From assembly GCF_000016985.1 (NCBI RefSeq), contig NC_009633.1, positions 2,461,539 through 2,525,538 of the forward strand: a stretch of 64,000 nucleotides of DNA. The letters are read 5' to 3'. Positions 32,878 through 41,383 of this stretch are shown piece by piece. This stretch comes from Alkaliphilus metalliredigens QYMF (lineage in GTDB: Bacteria; Bacillota; Clostridia; Peptostreptococcales; Natronincolaceae). Within the stretch, counting starts at the first letter, position 1; each line of letters starts with the position of its first letter. Both the position numbers and the translations under genes were made by a program. Under the pieces are notes generated by a model that saw only the letters and a list, made by a program, of their open reading frames with translations, had not been told where the DNA came from and did not search any database.

Positions 32878-33153
32878 GTACAGTAGGTTAAATCATTTTT
32901 ATGCGTTTAACAATATAATGCTACTCTTTGTCATTAGCATATTTAACGACTAAACTATCAAGATATTCACTTAAATCTAATACTTTAGAGTCAAGTAAAT
33001 TCCCTTCTTTACTTTTGATTAATTCTTGCAATTGATGTCTAACATTTTGGATCTCAAGATTTATATAATCACTATTTTTGGACAACGTGTTCACCTCCTT
33101 TCTGAAAATTTGATATAATAAACTAATGATGTTTCAAATTTAACCTACTGTAC
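32878..33153. repeat. 16-bp inverted repeats flanking the Spo0E-like gene
   Basis: GTACAGTAGGTTAAAT at 32878-32893 is exactly repeated in reverse complement at 33138-33153, enclosing the Spo0E-like gene and its ribosome site. The identity stops sharply at both edges. It could mark a small mobile insertion or a pair of protein-binding sites. Confidence 0.65.
32921..33085 (-). CDS. Spo0E-like aspartyl-phosphate phosphatase (54 aa)
   Basis: TTG start (complement of 33083-33085) with GGAGGTG upstream. The 54 residues form two helices: NLEIQNVRHQLQELIKS and DSKVLDLSEYLDSLVVKYA. The latter carries the family motif S-x-x-LD-x-L (SEYLDSL for SQELDxLI). Spo0E-type proteins dephosphorylate Spo0A~P and delay sporulation. 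Length is typical for the small Clostridial and Bacillus members. A TGTCGAA Spo0A-box-like 7-mer lies upstream at 33242. Confidence 0.8.
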   Translation of the reverse strand: MSKNSDYINLEIQNVRHQLQELIKSKEGNLLDSKVLDLSEYLDSLVVKYANDKE

Positions 33154-33241
33154 TGTTTTATTTTAATGCATTGGGATAAAAATGAATAATGTATAGTAAT
33201 ATACAATAATGCAAAATAATGTAAAGTGACCATAGTTATTA

Positions 33242-33248
33242 TGTCGAA
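33242..33248 (+). promoter_or_regulatory. Possible Spo0A box
   Basis: TGTCGAA matches the 0A-box core. It lies between the divergent Spo0E-like gene and threonine aldolase gene. A 7-base match can occur by chance; the neighbouring Spo0E-like gene makes it worth noting. The rest of 33154-33397 is AT-rich with no gene. Confidence 0.3.
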
Positions 33249-33397
33249 TTTATTTTTAAATTGTACTCTATGTTCAAGAGATTCCTAACAGCTTGATATG
33301 GAAGGTGATTAAAACCATACTTGCATTTCACAAATCAAATATATTTAAAAAAACATAAAAATACATTATAATAATGAAATAAGGGGAGATGAGATCT

Positions 33398-34444
33398 ATG
33401 AAAATGATAGACTTAAGAAGTGATACAGTCACACTGCCTAGTGAAAAAATGTTACAAGCCATTCAAGTAGCACAGCTGGGTGACGACGTCTATGGAGATG
33501 ATGTGACCACCAATGAATTAGAAGCACTGGCGGCAAATATAACAGGGAAAGAAGCAGGTCTTTTTGTTCCTACGGGAACAATGGGCAATCTAATAGCGGT
33601 GATGACACATACGAAACCAGGTCAAGAAATTATCTTAGAAGAAAGCTGCCATATCTATTTGTTTGAAGTGGGGGGCATTGCCAGAATTGCGGGGGTGCAA
33701 GCTAGACCGATTCAAGGGAGTGATGGGAAAATTTGCTGTGAAAAAATACAGAAGGCTATGAGAACAGAAAATATTCATTTTCCTGAAACCGGTTTAATTT
33801 GTTTGGAGAATACCCATAATATGGCCGGGGGAACAGTGGTACCATTGGAAAATATGAAGGAAATTTATGAGCTTGGACAAAGCATTGGTGTACCCATTCA
33901 TTTAGATGGGGCAAGGGTGTTCAATGCCGCTACCCACCTAGGGGTCCAAGTCAAAGAGATTGCTCAATATGTGGACTCTATGATGTTCTGCTTATCAAAA
34001 GGATTAGGAGCACCCATTGGAAGTATGCTTGTGGGAAGCAATACATTCATCAGTCAAGCGAGGAAATATAGAAAGATGTTAGGTGGAGGGATGAGACAAG
34101 TGGGTGTCATCGCTGCCCCAGGCCGAATTGCCATTGAAGAAATGGTAGAAAGGCTTGAACTGGACCATAAAAATGCTAAAAAACTAGCTGAGGGATTGAA
34201 TTCTATTAAGGGAGTCTCTGTAGAATTAAGTAAGGTTCACACAAACATTGTGAATGTAGATTTTTCTGAGACTGGATTGGCATGTACGGATATAGTAGAA
34301 AGTCTAAAGAAAAAGGGAATACTGGCCAATGTCCGTGGCCAACAAGAAATTAGATTTGTCACCCATAAGGATGTAACAACTGAAGAGATATCAAATACTA
34401 TCAAAGTCATTAAAGAAATGATAAAAGCGATTTCAATACAATAG
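33398..34444 (+). CDS. ltaE: Low-specificity L-threonine aldolase (348 aa)
   Basis: PLP enzyme that splits threonine or allo-threonine to glycine and acetaldehyde. It starts MKMIDLRSDTVTLPSEKM, the classic N-terminus; has DDVYGDDVTTNELE, a Gly-rich FVPTGTMGNL, HLDGARVFNA (PLP Asp and Arg), and the Schiff-base Lys in MFCLSKGLGAPIGS. ATG 33398 has GGGGAG ten bases upstream; an ATG at 33389 is too close. It lies 26 bases before rarA. Confidence 0.9.
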   Translation: MKMIDLRSDTVTLPSEKMLQAIQVAQLGDDVYGDDVTTNELEALAANITGKEAGLFVPTGTMGNLIAVMTHTKPGQEIILEESCHIYLFEVGGIARIAGVQARPIQGSDGKICCEKIQKAMRTENIHFPETGLICLENTHNMAGGTVVPLENMKEIYELGQSIGVPIHLDGARVFNAATHLGVQVKEIAQYVDSMMFCLSKGLGAPIGSMLVGSNTFISQARKYRKMLGGGMRQVGVIAAPGRIAIEEMVERLELDHKNAKKLAEGLNSIKGVSVELSKVHTNIVNVDFSETGLACTDIVESLKKKGILANVRGQQEIRFVTHKDVTTEEISNTIKVIKEMIKAISIQ

Positions 34445-34470
34445 AAGAAAAAAGGAATTTGGTGAGAGAA

Positions 34471-35739
34471 ATGAATAAACCACTGGCAGATCGCATGAGA
34501 CCAATTAAATTGGAAGATGTAGTTGGTCAAGAGCATATATTAAGTAAAAATCAAATACTAAATAAGACTCTACAGGCTGGGCACATTACCAATATGATTT
34601 TTTATGGGCCACCTGGGGTTGGGAAGACAACCGTAGCTAATATTATTTCTAATATGACAAATAAAAAATTATACAAACTAAATGCCACCAATGCTAGTAT
34701 TAAAGACATACAAAGGATCGTGGCAGAATTAGACAGCTTTATGACAATGAATGGGGTACTATTATATCTAGACGAAATTCAAAATTTCAATAAAAAACAA
34801 CAACAGTCCCTATTGGAATACATAGAGAATGGCAAAATTACACTGATCGCCAGTACAACAGAAAATCCATATCATTATATTTATAATGCCATTTTAAGTC
34901 GTTCAACAGTTTTTGAATTCAAGCTATTAACGAAATCAAATGTAATAGAGGGTCTAAAGCAAGTGATTAAGCGGATTAATGATGAGGGGAAAACCCTGGT
35001 TGAATATGAAGAGGAAGCCCTAGACTATATTGCTACAGCTAGCAATGGTGATCTTAGAAGGGCTATGAATGCTTTGGAGCTAGCAATGTATGCAGCGGAA
35101 TCAGAAAATAAAGAGCAGGTCTTTTTAACAATCCATATTGCCCAAGAATCAACTCAAAAAAAGGTAATTAGCTATGATAAATTTGGTGACCAGCACTATG
35201 ACATTTTAAGTGCTTTTCAGAAAAGTATCAGGGGGACGGATCCCGATGCTGCAATCCACTATCTGGCAAGACTGGTGAAGGCAGGGGATTTGAACTCTAT
35301 TTGTAGAAGACTTTTAGTGATTGCCTCGGAGGATATTGGTCTAGCCTATCCCACTGCCATTACCATTGTGAAAAGTTGTGTAGATGCAGCAATGCAGGTG
35401 GGATTTCCTGAAGCTCGAATCAATTTAGCACAGGCCACACTGGTTTTGGCTACAGCGCCAAAATCTAACTCGGTTATTGAAGCCATGGATCGGGCCTTAG
35501 CAGATTTAGATCAGAAGGACATCGGAGAGATCCCCACTTCTTTAAAGGACGCACACTATAAAGGGGCAAGTGATTTAGGAAGAGGGGTAACATACAAATA
35601 CCCTCATCATTATGAAAACAATTATATCCAACAACAGTATTTACCTGAAAACATTAAAAATGAAAAATACTATGGCTCACAAAATAACAAGATGGAGCAA
35701 AGGATATTTTCTTACTTAGAGCAGTTGAAAAAACAATAG
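34471..35739 (+). CDS. rarA: Replication-associated recombination protein A (RarA/MgsA, 422 aa)
   Basis: AAA+ ATPase of the clamp-loader clade that acts at stalled forks. MNKPLADRMRPIKLEDVVGQ, Walker A GPPGVGKTT, Walker B LLYLDEIQNFNKKQQ, sensor IASTTENPYHYIYN, arginine finger SRSTVFEF, and the C-terminal tetramerisation domain (GTDPDAAIHYLARLV, DLGRGVTYKYPHHY). ATG 34471 agrees with family N-termini. In B. subtilis rarA neighbours cymR-iscS, as here after an insertion of other genes. Confidence 0.92.
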   Translation: MNKPLADRMRPIKLEDVVGQEHILSKNQILNKTLQAGHITNMIFYGPPGVGKTTVANIISNMTNKKLYKLNATNASIKDIQRIVAELDSFMTMNGVLLYLDEIQNFNKKQQQSLLEYIENGKITLIASTTENPYHYIYNAILSRSTVFEFKLLTKSNVIEGLKQVIKRINDEGKTLVEYEEEALDYIATASNGDLRRAMNALELAMYAAESENKEQVFLTIHIAQESTQKKVISYDKFGDQHYDILSAFQKSIRGTDPDAAIHYLARLVKAGDLNSICRRLLVIASEDIGLAYPTAITIVKSCVDAAMQVGFPEARINLAQATLVLATAPKSNSVIEAMDRALADLDQKDIGEIPTSLKDAHYKGASDLGRGVTYKYPHHYENNYIQQQYLPENIKNEKYYGSQNNKMEQRIFSYLEQLKKQ

Positions 35740-35775
35740 GCTAATTTTAAATGAATAGCCCTATGACTAACGCGC

Positions 35776-35815
35776 AACATGGAGATCTTAGAGAACAAGA
35801 CCTCCATGTTTTTTT
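35776..35815 (+). terminator. Intrinsic terminator after rarA
   Basis: AACATGGAG and CTCCATGTT pair perfectly with additional TCTT/AAGA pairing inside, followed by a T-run. Confidence 0.85.
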
Positions 35816-35884
35816 GTGTAAAAAATCACATCAAATTTAAAAGGGCATATATTATATAATCATATATTGTCAGGAGGAGATCAA

Positions 35885-36187
35885 ATGTATGAAAAACTGA
35901 TTCACCAAGAATATTATCTCATGGTTTTTCATTCTAAAAGCTATGTGGTACAGCTATACCAATATTTAAGGAGAAATTATGAAAATAAATTTGACCTAAT
36001 TTCTACTCCATGCAGATTGAAGGCAGGATGTAGTTATTCCCTACGGTTTTACCAGCTAGATGATTTAAATATTATCAAAAATATATTAGCAGAACAGCCA
36101 CAGCATTTTTCTACCACCAAAGGAGTGGTCTATTTAAGTCAAAGAGTCAATAAACGTAGAACATTTACAAAAATAGAGACTATTTAA
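35885..36187 (+). CDS. DUF3343 putative Se/S carrier-like protein (100 aa)
   Basis: YYLMVFHSKSYVVQLYQYL then LISTPCRLKAGCSYSLRF matches DUF3343, in which a conserved Cys pair is proposed to carry sulfur or selenium. ATG 35885 follows AGGAGGAG. The last eight bases overlap the end of the convergent gene at 36180. The partner enzymes are not next to it. Confidence 0.75.
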   Translation: MYEKLIHQEYYLMVFHSKSYVVQLYQYLRRNYENKFDLISTPCRLKAGCSYSLRFYQLDDLNIIKNILAEQPQHFSTTKGVVYLSQRVNKRRTFTKIETI

Positions 36188-37790
36188 AGAAGGTCTTGAT
36201 TCGATTAAGAATACTTGGATCGTTGCAGCTATAATCACATATTTCTTCCTGTAGGGTGAGAAGGCTTTTCTTAAGCTCGATAAATTTATCTTCTATTTGA
36301 CATAATTTCTTTTGACAGGTTTCTACTTCTCGTTGGAGTAGAAATTTTTCATGATCTAACTCCGTTAATTGACTTCCTACTTTCTTTAATTCATGTGATA
36401 AGGAGTCAATTGATATGGTAGAGGAATGGCTATTCATGTTCGGGGATAATTCATTGTCTAAATCACCCTTTATATTATCTATCTTATCAATTTCAACAAC
36501 GATTTTATTAATATAATCTTGAACCTCTGTGATTAATTTTTTAAAGTTTTCATCAGTGGTTACATACTGCTCATGTATAGGGGGTTTGATAGCTTCTTCC
36601 GTTACCTTTTCAGGGTTTTGATTTGAATCCATATCCATATCCTCTGGAGGATCTGTATGGGTTTTCAGGGGTGGAGGATCTTGTGCCTCAGTTGATTTGA
36701 GGGTTTCAGACTTTGTGTTGGGTGGTTTTTTCTTAAATGTTTCTGTGGAGACCGGATTTTTTGTGCGAAGACCTAGTAAGATTAATTGGTTTTCAGCTTC
36801 TCCATAGATACTATTCACTGAATAATTGGACTCAGATGGATTCAGTTGACAGTATTTCATTAGTATTGGATCTTCTAATTTGTGTAGTGTGCTTTTCTCC
36901 ACAGCAGACCAAGTTTCACCAAAGTCCTTGGAATAAATCTCGTTAATATGCTGATTTTGCATGCTAAAGACCATCAGCTTCTCTTCATTTTCCATTATAA
37001 CCGGCGATAGGTGGTTAGCATTTCTATTTGTCAAAGTATAAAGCCTTGACCATTTAGATTTAGAACGTGAAACCTGGGGTTTTCTTTTGTACTTGATAAT
37101 AAAATTATTTTCCTCCAATGAGCACCATACAATGTGAAGGGTATGATTACGATCAATTAGCATGTGAGGATGAGAATGATCCTCCTGGGAGTTCGTGATC
37201 AGCTCTCCAGAGGTCCACTTTTTATGGAGTATATTAAATTTACTAAAATAAAACTGGTAATTACTTTTATAAAATACTTTATAAAGGATATATAAATTAT
37301 CGCCACTGTCTACTACAATTTGGTAGGGACTGGGATACTTTCCATGGAGATATGTGGTCATTGTAGATTTATTAATGCCTTTATCATCCCAATACATATG
37401 TTCTATAGAAGAAACCATTGCATTAAGCAAATTAGTCTTTGTACAGAATACATGGGTATACCTACCTTTAACAAAAATGGATAAGTAGCGATAAATATTA
37501 GAGCGAATGTCTAATTTTGAAATGATTCGATAATCCCAATGCTGGTTTTGATATATGTAGTATCGTAATTCACCTTCCTGTGTAATACAGATCAGGTGAA
37601 TTTTATTTTGCGTATCAATATCCACTGAAAAAGTAGATATATTGGTGGCAACCATTTCATTTTGTGTGACTAACCTGTTGTCCTCTTTGTAAATATTGGA
37701 AATGATTTGCTTATTTTGATCTAAATAAAAGTAGTATAACTGATTGTCCTTATACTCAACAAGATAATGCTGCAAAGAAGTAGATCTCAT
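36180..37790 (-). CDS. Beta-propeller-like protein with Pro-rich linker and coiled-coil tail (536 aa)
   Basis: ATG (complement 37788-37790) follows AAGGGAAGTG. Residues 1 to about 345 hold repeated propeller or sialidase-like strands (YHYLVEYKDNQ-like, IHLICITQEGELRYYIYQ, HIVWCSLEENNFIIKYK, IYSKDFGETWSAVEK with an Asp-box-like turn). Residues 350-405 are Pro/Thr/Lys-rich. Residues 410-536 form coiled coil (LTELDHEKFLLQREVETCQK). There is no signal peptide or catalytic motif. Similar proteins occur in Clostridia without known role; a spore-surface or sporulation role is a guess from neighbours. Confidence 0.65.
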   Translation of the reverse strand: MRSTSLQHYLVEYKDNQLYYFYLDQNKQIISNIYKEDNRLVTQNEMVATNISTFSVDIDTQNKIHLICITQEGELRYYIYQNQHWDYRIISKLDIRSNIYRYLSIFVKGRYTHVFCTKTNLLNAMVSSIEHMYWDDKGINKSTMTTYLHGKYPSPYQIVVDSGDNLYILYKVFYKSNYQFYFSKFNILHKKWTSGELITNSQEDHSHPHMLIDRNHTLHIVWCSLEENNFIIKYKRKPQVSRSKSKWSRLYTLTNRNANHLSPVIMENEEKLMVFSMQNQHINEIYSKDFGETWSAVEKSTLHKLEDPILMKYCQLNPSESNYSVNSIYGEAENQLILLGLRTKNPVSTETFKKKPPNTKSETLKSTEAQDPPPLKTHTDPPEDMDMDSNQNPEKVTEEAIKPPIHEQYVTTDENFKKLITEVQDYINKIVVEIDKIDNIKGDLDNELSPNMNSHSSTISIDSLSHELKKVGSQLTELDHEKFLLQREVETCQKKLCQIEDKFIELKKSLLTLQEEICDYSCNDPSILNRIKTFFK

Positions 37791-37997
37791 TATTTCACTT
37801 CCCTTAATTAATATTTTAAAATAGGCACTAACAAGAGCTTACTTCATATTATGATAAGATCAGCACATTTATTAGTAATTATTAAGGGGGAAAATAAAAT
37901 GAAAAGCAGAACACTTCATACATATTTGTAACACAATTTTGATCGCTTCATATATTAATACTGTATAGAAAGTTATCTTAGTATAGGAGGTAAAATG

Positions 37998-38660
37998 ATG
38001 GAAAATAACTTTGATTTAAGTCCAGGGGCGACGGTATCACTAGATCACAAATTTTCTGACCTTATAGCTGAATGCATTATAGTCGATAAAGTGTATGCCC
38101 ATTGCCAGCAACGGGAATGCTTTGAAGACATCAGGGTGAGTGTACCTCAATGTGGGAAACTTGAGCTTGTAGACATTACATTTAATCCAGGGGAAATCAT
38201 AGATCAAACCCTGGTCATCACCCCGATTCCTCATAGGCCACATTTTAGTAGAGTAAGATTTAGAGTTTTAATCACATTTGTACTGCATGTACGAGATATT
38301 AAGACAGGAGTGATTACACCAATTGTGGGGCAACTACCAGAAATTCAGAAGGATATTGTGATATTCATTCCACAAGCCAGAGACGAGTTTGCTTTTGAAA
38401 TTGTAATTGAAACAGCTTCCCAATTATTGAATCAGCCAATCCAAGATGGTGAAGAATTGGTATTTGCAGTGGGAACATTTATCATTGTTAAGGTTGTAGG
38501 AAGAGTACAATTGTTTGTGCCAGCCTTTGGATTCTGTCCAGAGCCCCCGGATTGTGAAGAGTTTGCACCTGATGCGATTTGTGATGATTTTGATCAAGAA
38601 CCATTTCCAGAGTTTTTTCCACGGCAGCTCCAAGACATTCCAGAGGATGAATTATTCTAA
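37998..38660 (+). CDS. Coat/exosporium-like protein, paralogue of the 31477 gene (220 aa)
   Basis: ATG 37998 is seven bases after AGGAGG. ECIIVDKVYAHCQQRECFED near residue 26 shares ECI-VDKVY with the truncated gene at 31477. The middle is beta-rich (VRFRVLITFVLHVRD) and the acidic C-terminus has FCPEPPDCEEFAPDAICDDF. The pattern recalls DUF3794-type spore or wall proteins. Function inferred; it is flanked by a strong terminator and probably has its own sporulation promoter. Confidence 0.6.
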   Translation: MENNFDLSPGATVSLDHKFSDLIAECIIVDKVYAHCQQRECFEDIRVSVPQCGKLELVDITFNPGEIIDQTLVITPIPHRPHFSRVRFRVLITFVLHVRDIKTGVITPIVGQLPEIQKDIVIFIPQARDEFAFEIVIETASQLLNQPIQDGEELVFAVGTFIIVKVVGRVQLFVPAFGFCPEPPDCEEFAPDAICDDFDQEPFPEFFPRQLQDIPEDELF

Positions 38661-38683
38661 GGATTTGACACCAAAATAATGGA

Positions 38684-38726
38684 GAAACTCAAAAAACTGC
38701 CAAAGGGCAGTTTTTTGAGTTTCTTA
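38684..38726. terminator. Terminator between convergent coat-like and CAP genes
   Basis: An 18-bp perfect stem (38684-38701 with 38706-38723), arms GAAACTCAAAAAACTGCC, with a 4-base loop. The poly-A/T within the arms allows termination in both directions. Confidence 0.85.
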
Positions 38727-38758
38727 TGGAACGGATTGATTAAATGTACTTTTTTCCC

Positions 38759-39559
38759 CTATTTGCTGATAAACATTTGTGTATAGTATCCGTTGTAGAT
38801 ACCAATACCAATATGAGTCAAGTTAGGGTTCAATATATTCTTGCGATGGCCTTCGGAGTTCATGAACCCATTGTGGGCTGACTGAACACTTGATGTTCTC
38901 GCTATGTTTTCTGCTGCTGCTCTATAGCTAATGCCAAAATGACGCATCATATCAAATGGAGAACCATATGTTGGTGATGTATGAGAGAAGTATTGGTTAT
39001 CATGCATATCCTGTGATTTAACCCTAGCTACATAGGATAAGTCTACATCAATAACTAATGCCGTAAGACCTGCATCTTTTCTAGCTTGATTAACATATTC
39101 AACTAATTGAATTTCAGACTGTGTTAAGGAATGTCTGGCATTAGAAGTGTTTCCTACATTTATATTTGGAGTCGCCGGAGGAACTGGCTGTGGAGCCGGT
39201 TGTGGAGTTGGTTGTGGTGCTGGAGTTGGTGCTGGCGTCTCTTTTACTACTTCTTGTTGCGGAGTTGGAGTCGTGTCTTTCGTAGGTTGAATATCCTTTT
39301 CCGCTTGTTCCACAGGAGTAGGGACTGCTTTTTCAGTTGTTTCTCTATTGAAATTTTGTGGGTTGAAGGTTAGAAAGGGAAGCCTAAACCGATAGCTTGT
39401 ACCATACTGTGATAATTGTTGAGTTGAGTTGACGTTAAATACAAACCTTTGACCATAAGAAGAACGATCTACTGTATAAGCACTAGCTGTTGTTGCAGAT
39501 AGCAATAACGTCGCCATAACAGTTGGTATTACCAATTTTTTATAAAGTTGCTTACTCAT
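38759..39559 (-). CDS. Secreted CAP-domain (YkwD/SCP-like) protein (266 aa)
   Basis: Signal peptide at residues 1-28 (LVIPTVMATLLLSATTASA). Residues 75-130 are a Pro/Thr/Gln/Ala linker. Residues 145-266 are a CAP domain: LVEYVNQARKDAGLTALVID, SHTSPTYGSPFDMMRHFGIS, AAENIARTSSVQSAHNGFMN and HRKNILNPNLTHIGIG. Such proteins are common in spore formers (YkwD family) and act in the wall or coat. ATG follows AAAGGAGG. The upstream DNA has a perfect Spo0A box, suggesting stationary-phase control. Confidence 0.9.
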   Translation of the reverse strand: MSKQLYKKLVIPTVMATLLLSATTASAYTVDRSSYGQRFVFNVNSTQQLSQYGTSYRFRLPFLTFNPQNFNRETTEKAVPTPVEQAEKDIQPTKDTTPTPQQEVVKETPAPTPAPQPTPQPAPQPVPPATPNINVGNTSNARHSLTQSEIQLVEYVNQARKDAGLTALVIDVDLSYVARVKSQDMHDNQYFSHTSPTYGSPFDMMRHFGISYRAAAENIARTSSVQSAHNGFMNSEGHRKNILNPNLTHIGIGIYNGYYTQMFISK

Positions 39560-39582
39560 TTACATTTCCTCCTTTAATATTT

Positions 39583-39648
39583 AAGGGTTGATAAGGGTTT
39601 GTCAATATAATATAGGAAGTGAGTTATAATTTCAACAAATTTCGACAA
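39583..39648 (-). promoter_or_regulatory. Possible Spo0A-controlled promoter of the CAP gene
   Basis: On the minus strand TTGTCGAA (39641-39648) is a perfect 0A box. Just downstream, TTGTTG and TATATT spaced 18 bases resemble sigma-A -35 and -10 boxes, placed so that Spo0A~P could activate. The ribosome site of the CAP gene follows about 45 bases later. Confidence 0.45.
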
Positions 39649-39663
39649 TATATATGTATGTAA

Positions 39664-39685
39664 TATATGGGTAGCTACCCATATA
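39664..39685. repeat. 22-bp perfect palindrome with adjacent conserved-looking sequence
   Basis: A fully self-complementary sequence centred on GGGTAGCTACCC. Beside it, on the minus strand, lies CTAAAGCCTCCGGGATCTTT (39686-39705), which recalls part of a c-di-GMP-I aptamer, but the rest of the aptamer is missing. The remaining bases 39706-39880 show no gene. Confidence 0.5.
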
Positions 39686-39893
39686 AAGATCCCGGAGGCT
39701 TTAGATGGACATATTGCATGATATAGCAAAGGAAAATAGTTGAATTTTCTACCCCATAGAAATCAATTTAGCATTATGTATCATAACCAGTACATTATGC
39801 ACATACAATGGGTTTAATAGAGAAACCGATGATCATTATTTACAAAAATAAGAAATTGTCAAGGTTCTACTTTAACCAATGGAGGTGATCAGG

Positions 39894-40730
39894 GTGAAGG
39901 TTTGTATTGTAGGAGGCAAGGGAACACTAGGTCATGAATTGACTGCACAGCTTAAAGTGCTTAGCCCATTTAAAACATATTTGCTAGAAATTGAAAATGT
40001 AGATATTGAAAGCTTCGAACGTGTTAATAAGACATTGAAAGAAATTGTACCAGGAGTTGTGATTTACGCAGCCGAATTTAATGATGTAGAAGCTTGTGAA
40101 TTGAGATCAGATGATGCTTTCATCGTGAATGCCCATGGGGCAGGAATGGTTGCAAGTATATGTGCTGGTATTGGAGCGAAGATGGTTTATATCAGTAGTG
40201 ATTTTGTTTTTAGTGGTGAGAAATCATCATCATATAACGAGAAGGATCCACCGAAACCCATTAACATTTATGGGTGGTCTAAGTACTTTGGAGAACACGA
40301 GGTGGAAAAGAATTTGCAGAAACACTTTATTATAAGAACCGCAAGGATTTTTGGGGAAAGACAAACTAGCTTTATCAATACCGTGTTGAATTTACCCACA
40401 AGTAATTCTATATTTAAAGTAATAGGAGATCAAAGAGGATCATGTACATATACGAAAGATTTAGCCCTGGGGATTAATCGTCTATTATCTGAAAATAGCA
40501 TTAAAAAATATGGTATCTATCATTTTGTAAATTCGGGTTCATGTACTTGGTATGAAATGGCGCTAAAAATTTGCAAGATAAAAAACCTCAATATAAGATT
40601 AGAAAACGTTTCGGCAGCGCAATTAAATAAAAAAGCTTTATATCCCACTAATCTTACATTAGCAAATCATTCTCCGTTTCAATTCAGGCCATGGGAAGAA
40701 GCTTTAGAAGAATATATTTTAAAGAGATAA
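39894..40730 (+). CDS. dTDP-4-dehydrorhamnose reductase-like protein (RfbD family, 278 aa)
   Basis: A short-chain extended dehydrogenase. VKVCIVGGKGTLGHEL is the NAD(P)-binding Gly motif; KMVYISSDFVFSGEKSSSYN, then INIYGWSKYFGE gives the Y-x-x-x-K catalytic pair; FIIRTARIFGE follows. RfbD makes dTDP-rhamnose, but the other rml genes are absent, so the true substrate is uncertain. GTG 39894 is chosen for GGAGGTG six bases upstream. Confidence 0.8.
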   Translation: MKVCIVGGKGTLGHELTAQLKVLSPFKTYLLEIENVDIESFERVNKTLKEIVPGVVIYAAEFNDVEACELRSDDAFIVNAHGAGMVASICAGIGAKMVYISSDFVFSGEKSSSYNEKDPPKPINIYGWSKYFGEHEVEKNLQKHFIIRTARIFGERQTSFINTVLNLPTSNSIFKVIGDQRGSCTYTKDLALGINRLLSENSIKKYGIYHFVNSGSCTWYEMALKICKIKNLNIRLENVSAAQLNKKALYPTNLTLANHSPFQFRPWEEALEEYILKR

Positions 40731-40752
40731 GAAGCTGTCTTATCTCTTTTAT
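40721..40752 (+). terminator. Intrinsic terminator after the rfbD-like gene
   Basis: AAAGAGATAAGA pairs perfectly with TCTTATCTCTTT over 12 bp with an AGCTG loop, then TATTTT. The stem includes the stop codon. Confidence 0.85.
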
Positions 40753-40816
40753 TTTGGGCATAAATCCATGTGAATGAGGATTAAAATCACAAAAAAATTA
40801 AATTCATTGGTGAATG

Positions 40817-40845
40817 TTGACAAAAATACTGGGGTATAATATAAT
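40817..40845 (+). promoter_or_regulatory. Sigma-A promoter of the isc operon
   Basis: TTGACA (40817-40822), 17-base spacer, TATAAT (40840-40845): a perfect consensus promoter about 50 bases before iscR. The IscR-like protein probably binds here to regulate itself. Confidence 0.85.
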
Positions 40846-40893
40846 TATTATGAATTCCAACTGATTCACTTGGGATTGAAAGGGAGGAAGGAT

Positions 40894-41343
40894 ATGAAAC
40901 TTTCAACTAAAGGAAGATATGGTCTTAAAGCAATGTTTGATCTGGCCATTCATCAAGGTGAGGGACCAATACCTCTTAAACATATTGCAGAAAGACAAAA
41001 GATTTCAGATCATTATTTAGAGCAGTTAATTGCAAGTTTAAGAAAGGCTGGTCTAGTGAAAAGTGTAAGAGGAGCCCAGGGAGGATATATGTTAGCAAAT
41101 TCTCCTGATAAGGTTGTGGTGGGAGAAATTATTCGGGTACTGGAAGGTCCATTGGGTCCTTCGGAATGTGTACTAGAAGAAGATCCAACGGCATGTGCTC
41201 GGGCTGACTATTGTGTGACCAGAGTGATTTGGGAAAAAATTAGAGTCAGTATTAGTGATGTGATTGATAACATTACTCTGCAAGATATGGTGGATGATTA
41301 TCATAAATTAAACAATAAAGACAATTACATGTTTTATATTTAA
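40894..41343 (+). CDS. iscR: Rrf2-family Fe-S cluster regulator, IscR-like (149 aa)
   Basis: MKLSTKGRYGLKAMFDLAIH is the Rrf2 start and DHYLEQLIASLRKAGLVKSV with GAQGGYMLA is the winged helix. Three cysteines (ECVLEEDPTACARADYCVT) sit in the loop that binds a [2Fe-2S] cluster in IscR. ATG 40894 follows GGGAGGAAGG. In B. subtilis the equivalent position holds cymR, which lacks these cysteines, so the cluster-binding form is meaningful. It heads the iscR-iscS-iscU operon. Confidence 0.88.
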   Translation: MKLSTKGRYGLKAMFDLAIHQGEGPIPLKHIAERQKISDHYLEQLIASLRKAGLVKSVRGAQGGYMLANSPDKVVVGEIIRVLEGPLGPSECVLEEDPTACARADYCVTRVIWEKIRVSISDVIDNITLQDMVDDYHKLNNKDNYMFYI

Positions 41344-41383
41344 TAGTTGAACATATGACAAATACAATTAAGGAGAGGATTAC

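Noticed and set aside
37899-37931. A 10-codon frame with a GGGGG ribosome-like site before the coat-like gene
   Set aside because: Too short to judge and no recognisable motif; it may be a chance frame in the leader.
39664-39705. Complete c-di-GMP-I riboswitch
   Set aside because: Only one half resembles the aptamer; the first stem with its tetraloop and the receptor are not found.
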